Source: a virus. Taken from it: 25,350 nucleotides of DNA. Within the stretch, counting starts at the first letter, position 1, and every line of letters begins with the position of its first letter. This document shows positions 21,484 to 25,350 of the stretch, in pieces. The notes beneath the pieces are model-generated. The model worked only from the letters and a program-made list of their open reading frames with translations. It made no database searches and was not told where the DNA came from. Position numbers and translations under genes: made by a program. Location of the stretch: the IMG/VR virus record IMGVR_UViG_3300018481_000068, positions 1-25,350 of that record; one strand, given 5' to 3'.

Positions 21484-22014
21484 ATGCTCGATGCCATCCG
21501 CGCCCGCCTCGGGCTGCAAACCTCCATCGAGCGCGTTCGCAAGTACGCCATGCCCTCCACCCTCTACGTCCACCGCCCGCTGCTGAACGGAGCCGAGGTG
21601 GTGCGCTGGGCCAAGAAGGCAGGCTTCCCCTCGACCATCCCCGCCGCCGACATGCACGTCACCGTGGCCTTCTCGCGCCGCCCGGTGGACTGGATGAAGG
21701 TGGGCGCCGGCTATCCGCCTGAACTGCCCAACGTCGACGTGGCCGAAGGCGGGCCGCGCAACCTCGCGGTCTTCGGTGAAGGCGCGGTGGTGCTCCAGTT
21801 CGCCAGCGCCGCGCTGATGTGGCGGCACGAGGACATCCTCGCCGCCGGCGCATCGTGGGACTGGCCCGAGTACCTGCCGCACGTCACCATCACCTACGAC
21901 CCCGGCGAGGTGGAGGTCGATCGGATCGAGCCCTACCAAGGCGAGCTACATTTCGGCCCGGAGAAGTTCGAGCCGGTGGACGAAGACTGGAAGACAAACA
22001 TCAAGGAAGGATGA
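21484..22014 (+). CDS. acb1: Acb1-like 2H phosphoesterase, predicted anti-CBASS protein
   Basis: A 176-residue protein with two H-x-T motifs, MHVTVAFS (His58, Thr60) and PHVTITYD (His133, Thr135), which mark the 2H phosphoesterase superfamily. STLYVHRPLLN (25-35, Tyr28), RRPVDWMKVG (65-74, Trp70), SWDWPEYLPH and GELHFGPE (153-160) match the Acb1 group, including T4 gene 57B. Known Acb1 proteins cut the cyclic nucleotides that CBASS defence makes, so the phage escapes abortive infection. CTGTCG and TAGCGT, 18 bases apart (21425-21454), could be a weak promoter; AAGAGAG precedes the ATG. It lies among late genes like a cargo gene. Predicted, not proven: other 2H proteins ligate or cut RNA. Confidence 0.78.
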   Translation: MLDAIRARLGLQTSIERVRKYAMPSTLYVHRPLLNGAEVVRWAKKAGFPSTIPAADMHVTVAFSRRPVDWMKVGAGYPPELPNVDVAEGGPRNLAVFGEGAVVLQFASAALMWRHEDILAAGASWDWPEYLPHVTITYDPGEVEVDRIEPYQGELHFGPEKFEPVDEDWKTNIKEG

Positions 22015-22019
22015 CCTAA

Positions 22020-22457
22020 ATGGCTGATTTCGTGTTCAATATTGCCAAAGGCGCAGCCGCTGAGATGGTGCGCGACGCACCTGCCAACCTTGGCGTCATG
22101 CTGCTGAAGACCGCCGAGGCCGAGGCCACTCTGAAGGATCGCGCCGACCTCGCGGCGGTGCTCGCCAACGGCAGCGTCGAGTGCGACTTCACCTCCTACG
22201 CCCGCAAGACGGCGATCACGGGCACCATCAACGTCGACAACACCAACGACAGGGTCGACCTCGACTTCCCCGACCAGACGTGGGCACCCGCAGGCGGGGC
22301 GACCAACAACTCGGTCGTGCGTTCCATCGTCTTCTACCAGAACACCGCCGCCGATTCCGGGCGCGTGCCGCTCACCTGCCACGACTTCATCGTGACCACG
22401 GATGGCAGCGACCTGACCCTTCAGGTCAACGCAGCCGGGTTCTACCGGGCCGCATAA
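22020..22457 (+). CDS. Small virion-type protein
   Basis: A 145-residue protein with AAGGAAGG before ATG 22020. The pattern (LGVMLLKTAEAEATLKDRADLAAVLANGSVECDFTSYARKTAI, then a beta-rich part VDNTNDRVDLDFPDQTW) resembles small proteins found near tail-fibre and head-decoration genes of other phages. No catalytic motif. It directly precedes two surface-type paralogues, with no gap. Probably a structural or adaptor protein. Confidence 0.6.
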   Translation: MADFVFNIAKGAAAEMVRDAPANLGVMLLKTAEAEATLKDRADLAAVLANGSVECDFTSYARKTAITGTINVDNTNDRVDLDFPDQTWAPAGGATNNSVVRSIVFYQNTAADSGRVPLTCHDFIVTTDGSDLTLQVNAAGFYRAA

Positions 22458-23282
22458 ATGCTCTGGCTCCCCACCGCAGGGGGTCCAAGGGCCATCACCA
22501 ACCTCGTGGCGGCGGCGACGCTCACGCCGGGCACACCGCTGCCCGGCAGCGCAACGACAGACGTTCCCGGAGCGGTGACCGAAGTGATCACCGCTGTCCA
22601 GAACACGCAGCACTCGTGGGGCATCGCCATCAACATCGGCGCGACCGGATTCGGCGCAGTAGACTCACGGGCGGTCGTGGACATCCTCGTCGGTGGGGCC
22701 ACCGACGACCTGTTGATCCCCCGCCTGATCTGCGGCCATACCTCGCCGGGCGCTGGCGGCATGGGGTTCGTCTATTTCTTCCCGCTGCACATCCCGAGGG
22801 GTGTCAGGATCGCGGCGCAGTTGACCGACGCGCGCCCCGATACCACCGCGCGGATCGCCGTCACGCTCTTCGGCGGCAGCCCGCCGCCATGGCGGGTCGG
22901 GCGCAAGGTGGTCGCCTATGGCACGGGGCTCTACGGGCAGGCCCTCACCGTCTCCTCCAGCGGAGCGGCGGCGGGCGTCACCGAACTGGCTGCCGCCACC
23001 GCCGAGGATCTCATCGCCTTCATGCCGGGGTTCCAGACGGGGGCCACCGTCTTCACGGCGCTGATGTTCAACGTCGGCATAGGCGTCGGTGCCGCACCCG
23101 AGGAGCGCATCGGGACGTGGTGGTGGGGGCATGAGGTGACCAACAGGCTCATTGTCGGCCCGCACCTGCCGTGGCCTGTCTTCCGCGACGTGCCTGCGGG
23201 TTCACGCCTGACGATGATGGCAAGCTCAAGCGGGGCGGTGGTGCTCCCCTACACGGGGCTGATCTATGGGGTGGTGCCATAA
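22458..23282 (+). CDS. Virion surface protein, paralogue A
   Basis: A 274-residue protein starting at ATG 22458, directly after the previous stop. It is beta-rich with Gly, Thr and Val, and has FPLHIPRGVR (108-117), PPWRVGRKV (143-151), AFMPGF, EERIGTW and FRDVPAGSRL, all shared with the next gene. The layout fits a virion surface or tail-tip protein. I recognise no family beyond the pair. Ends TAATG, overlapping its paralogue. Confidence 0.65.
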   Translation: MLWLPTAGGPRAITNLVAAATLTPGTPLPGSATTDVPGAVTEVITAVQNTQHSWGIAINIGATGFGAVDSRAVVDILVGGATDDLLIPRLICGHTSPGAGGMGFVYFFPLHIPRGVRIAAQLTDARPDTTARIAVTLFGGSPPPWRVGRKVVAYGTGLYGQALTVSSSGAAAGVTELAAATAEDLIAFMPGFQTGATVFTALMFNVGIGVGAAPEERIGTWWWGHEVTNRLIVGPHLPWPVFRDVPAGSRLTMMASSSGAVVLPYTGLIYGVVP

Positions 23283-24112
23283 TGCTGCTACATCCGGGCA
23301 CGGGCGGCGTGAAGAAGATCACCAACGCTGGGCTGGTCGGCACGCTGTTTCCGGGCACCCCACTGACTCCGGGCATCACCACCTTTCCTGCCCCGACGGA
23401 GGTGATCTCGGCAGCCCAGAACGTTCAGGATTCTTGGGGCATCGGGATCTGGATCTACGGCACGGGGCTGAATGGCTTCGCCACCGAGGCTGCCGCCAAC
23501 ATCTACATCGGCGGCGTGACCGACAGCCTGCTGATCTCTTCACTGCTCTGCGGCTACGCCCTCGAACTCCCGCAGGGTCAGGGATGGCACTGGCTGTTCC
23601 CGCTGCACATCCCGAGGGGCGTCAGGCTCGCGGCATCGATCTCGTCCATCCTGAGCCCGGTCAGCACCAAGGCTGGCATCGTGATCGAACTCTACGGCGG
23701 CTGCCTGCCACCGTGGCGGGTCGGGCGCAAGGTGACGACCTACGGCGTCAAGGTCAACAACAACAGGGGTCAGGCGGTGACGCCCGGAACGAGCGGGGCG
23801 ATCTCGATCCAGCAGATCGTGGCGGCGACCACCGAGGCGCACTTCGCCTTCATGCCCGGCTTTAACGCTGGGGGCGACACCACCCTCGCCCAAGCATTTG
23901 TGAACGTAACCATCGGGATCGGCGCGTCGCAAGAGGAGCGGATCGGGACGTGGGCGATCGTCAAGCCGTCGACCGAGGACATGGGCGGACCGTTCCCCAT
24001 GCTGCCCGCCTTCCGCGACGTGCCTGCCGGGACGCGGCTGAGCCTGCTCCTGTCGCACTCCAATGCGTCGAACGACACCAGCTACAGCGGCCACATCTAC
24101 GCCGTCAGTTAA
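23282..24112 (+). CDS. Virion surface protein, paralogue B
   Basis: A 276-residue protein from ATG 23282. An upstream in-frame start at 23171 is rejected because it lies inside the previous gene and the TAATG overlap fits. It shares FPLHIPRGVR (106-115), PPWRVGRKV (143-151), AFMPGF, EERIGTW and FRDVPAGTRL with its neighbour, and the same overall length. The copies are now diverged elsewhere, so the duplication is not very recent. Confidence 0.7.
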   Translation: MLLHPGTGGVKKITNAGLVGTLFPGTPLTPGITTFPAPTEVISAAQNVQDSWGIGIWIYGTGLNGFATEAAANIYIGGVTDSLLISSLLCGYALELPQGQGWHWLFPLHIPRGVRLAASISSILSPVSTKAGIVIELYGGCLPPWRVGRKVTTYGVKVNNNRGQAVTPGTSGAISIQQIVAATTEAHFAFMPGFNAGGDTTLAQAFVNVTIGIGASQEERIGTWAIVKPSTEDMGGPFPMLPAFRDVPAGTRLSLLLSHSNASNDTSYSGHIYAVS

Positions 24113-24125
24113 GGAGGAAAGCGCC

Positions 24126-24476
24126 TTGGCGATCAGCGAGCCATACGAACTTGACGGGGTCGTGATCGGCCTCACTGAACTTTCGATCTGCTCTGGCACG
24201 ACCACGCTGGCGACGATCACCGACGACGGGGTCTACCAGCTATGGCTCGACGCAGGGACCATGATAAAGGGCGACGAGTTCATCGTCCGCGCCTACGAGA
24301 AGGTGGAGGGGACGGGCGGCGTCAAGAAGATCTTTGCTCAGTGGTCGCTGATGGGCGTCCAGAGCGAGATCTTCGTCACCCCGACCTTCGTGCTGATCAA
24401 CGGCTGGGACTTCACCATCCAGAGGCTGGCGGGGGCTGACCGCGCCTTCGACGCCTCGATCAGGAAGGTGGCATGA
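24126..24476 (+). CDS. Small beta-rich virion-type protein with TTG start
   Basis: A 116-residue protein. I set the start at TTG 24126 because AAGGAGG lies eight bases upstream; an ATG-based extension from 24063 lies in the previous gene. The pattern (VVIGLTELSICSGTTTLATITDDGVYQLWLDAG, KGDEFIVRAYEKV, FVLINGWDFTIQRL) is beta-sandwich-like. It overlaps the next gene by ATGA. Probably virion-associated; no family is recognised. Confidence 0.6.
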   Translation: MAISEPYELDGVVIGLTELSICSGTTTLATITDDGVYQLWLDAGTMIKGDEFIVRAYEKVEGTGGVKKIFAQWSLMGVQSEIFVTPTFVLINGWDFTIQRLAGADRAFDASIRKVA

Positions 24477-25350
24477 GCTTTTTCGTCTGGTTCACTGGCG
24501 CGACCGAGGCTTCGGGCACACCGTCGGCGGCAGGAACGCCGATCGGGCTGCCTGCCGAGGCCGACAGCGCCACTGCACTGGGCAAAGCCAAGGTCAAGGC
24601 GATAGGCCTCGCCACCGAGATCGACACCCCCTCCGCTTTCGGCCACGGCTCCAAGGAGATCGGGCTGCCGTCGAGCGCCCACACCGCGCTGGCGCTGGGC
24701 AGGAAAAGGACACGGTCGATCGGCCTCGCCACCGAGACCGGCACCGCCATCGTGGCTCGCCCCGTCAGGGCGACAGCGATCGGCCTCGCTCCTAACAATC
24801 AGTTCGTCATCGGCCTTCGCCGCGTGAGGACACACAAGGTCGGCCAGCCGTCGACCACCACCAGCGCGCTGCCGATGGTGCCCGCTCTCAGCGGCGGTGG
24901 TGGTGCCCTGTGGACCCCCGCGCAGATCACCGCAGGCATGGTAAGCTGGCTCGACGCCGCCGACGCTCCGCAACTGGTGTTCAGCGGCTCCAACCTCACG
25001 CAATGGAAGGACAAGTCGCCCGCCGCCAATCATGCGGTGCCGTTTGTGACGGGGCCGACGCTCACCTCGATCAACAGCCTTGGGTCGCTGGCATTCAGCG
25101 CGCAGGGCCTGCACGCGGGGGCGGCGATCTCGCTCGGCGACTTCACGGTCTTCGCGGTGTTCAAGGCGCTGTCGACAGGCTCGTTCGAGCGCCTTGTCGA
25201 TCAGGACTTCGCCAACGGCTTCTGGCTTGGCCGCAATGCCACCGCCGCAGCATGGGGCGGCGGCGTCCGCAACGTCACCGACCCCTACGGCTACTACGTC
25301 ACGCTGGCGGACGGCGAGACGCATCAGGTGATGACCCGCCGCAGCGGCGC
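24473..25350 (+). CDS. Repeat-bearing LamG-like protein (partial), candidate receptor-binding or tail protein
   Basis: The frame is open for 292 codons to the right edge, so the C-terminus is missing. After a 22-residue start come five units of about 20 residues with an IGLAtE-x-x-TA-x-x-LG-x-x-K pattern (residues 23-121), then a Gly-rich hinge. From residue about 147 (LWTPAQITAGMVSWLDAADAPQLV and so on) the chain has the beta pattern of a LamG/concanavalin-like sugar-binding domain (WKDKSPAANHAV, SLGDFTVFAVFKA, ERLVDQDFANGFWLGRN). That layout suits a host-contacting tail protein. The ATGA overlap with the previous gene indicates coupling. Confidence 0.7.
   Translation, partial: MSFFVWFTGATEASGTPSAAGTPIGLPAEADSATALGKAKVKAIGLATEIDTPSAFGHGSKEIGLPSSAHTALALGRKRTRSIGLATETGTAIVARPVRATAIGLAPNNQFVIGLRRVRTHKVGQPSTTTSALPMVPALSGGGGALWTPAQITAGMVSWLDAADAPQLVFSGSNLTQWKDKSPAANHAVPFVTGPTLTSINSLGSLAFSAQGLHAGAAISLGDFTVFAVFKALSTGSFERLVDQDFANGFWLGRNATAAAWGGGVRNVTDPYGYYVTLADGETHQVMTRRSG
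24539..24835 (+). repeat. Five 19-20-residue coding repeats in the LamG-like protein
   Basis: Units start PIGLP, AIGLA, EIGLP, SIGLA, AIGLA at residues 23, 43, 62, 82 and 102. The protein pattern repeats; the DNA has diverged. Similar short Gly-Leu-Ala-Thr-Glu repeats occur in other phage virion proteins. Confidence 0.65.

Noticed and set aside
24338-25324. Minus-strand 328-residue frame
   Set aside because: Antisense of the repeat and LamG-like gene; no motif, no ribosome-binding site, opposite to the operon direction.

Overview
This 25.35-kb window is GC-rich phage DNA, from either a free phage or a prophage. The host is probably an alphaproteobacterium. The strongest clue is a VPLPA-CTERM-type protein, a sorting signal known mainly from Rhodobacterales-like bacteria. 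The codon usage, the DUF935-type portal and the Mu F-like head protein fit that view. I see no integrase, rRNA, tRNA, CRISPR array or insertion sequence, so I cannot say whether the phage is temperate.

Left arm (1-4430, minus strand): a tightly packed six-gene operon read leftward. It holds a DUF3102-like helical protein, three small uncharacterised proteins (one with a zinc ribbon), a DUF2786-like protein, and a large protein with a ParB N-terminal domain that runs off the left edge. The motif AATTGCCCTTGACA lies before the ParB gene, and exact and variant copies lie before the operon.

Control region (4431-4773): this divergent intergenic region carries a perfect DnaA box followed by tandem GGGGATAAC repeats, two hairpins, and copies of the CCCTTGACA motif. 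It is a good candidate for the replication origin and early control region.

Replication and modification (4774-11915, plus strand): a Prim-Pol primase, an SF3/D5-type helicase, a 340-bp leader with competing hairpins, two small genes, a VRR-NUC-like nuclease, and a ParB-methyltransferase fusion. A cargo gene for a secreted, exosortase-type (VPLPA-CTERM) protein with its own downstream hairpin follows. After it comes a second ParB-methyltransferase paralogue that has lost its catalytic motifs.

Packaging and virion genes (11833-25350, plus strand): small and large terminase, a promoter, the portal, and a coiled-coil protein with a carbohydrate-binding-like tail. Then come two small membrane proteins with an M15 endolysin (a lysis cassette in an unusual place), a ribbon-helix-helix protein, and several small proteins including an Ig-like one and one with 11-residue repeats. 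These are followed by the Mu F-like head protein, a zinc-ribbon protein, an Acb1-like 2H phosphoesterase (predicted anti-CBASS), a small virion-like protein, two tandem paralogous surface proteins, and a partial repeat-plus-LamG-like receptor-type protein. Most genes overlap by 1-14 nt, so the right arm reads as one translationally coupled late operon. No major capsid gene was recognised; it may be one of the unassigned proteins or lie outside the window.
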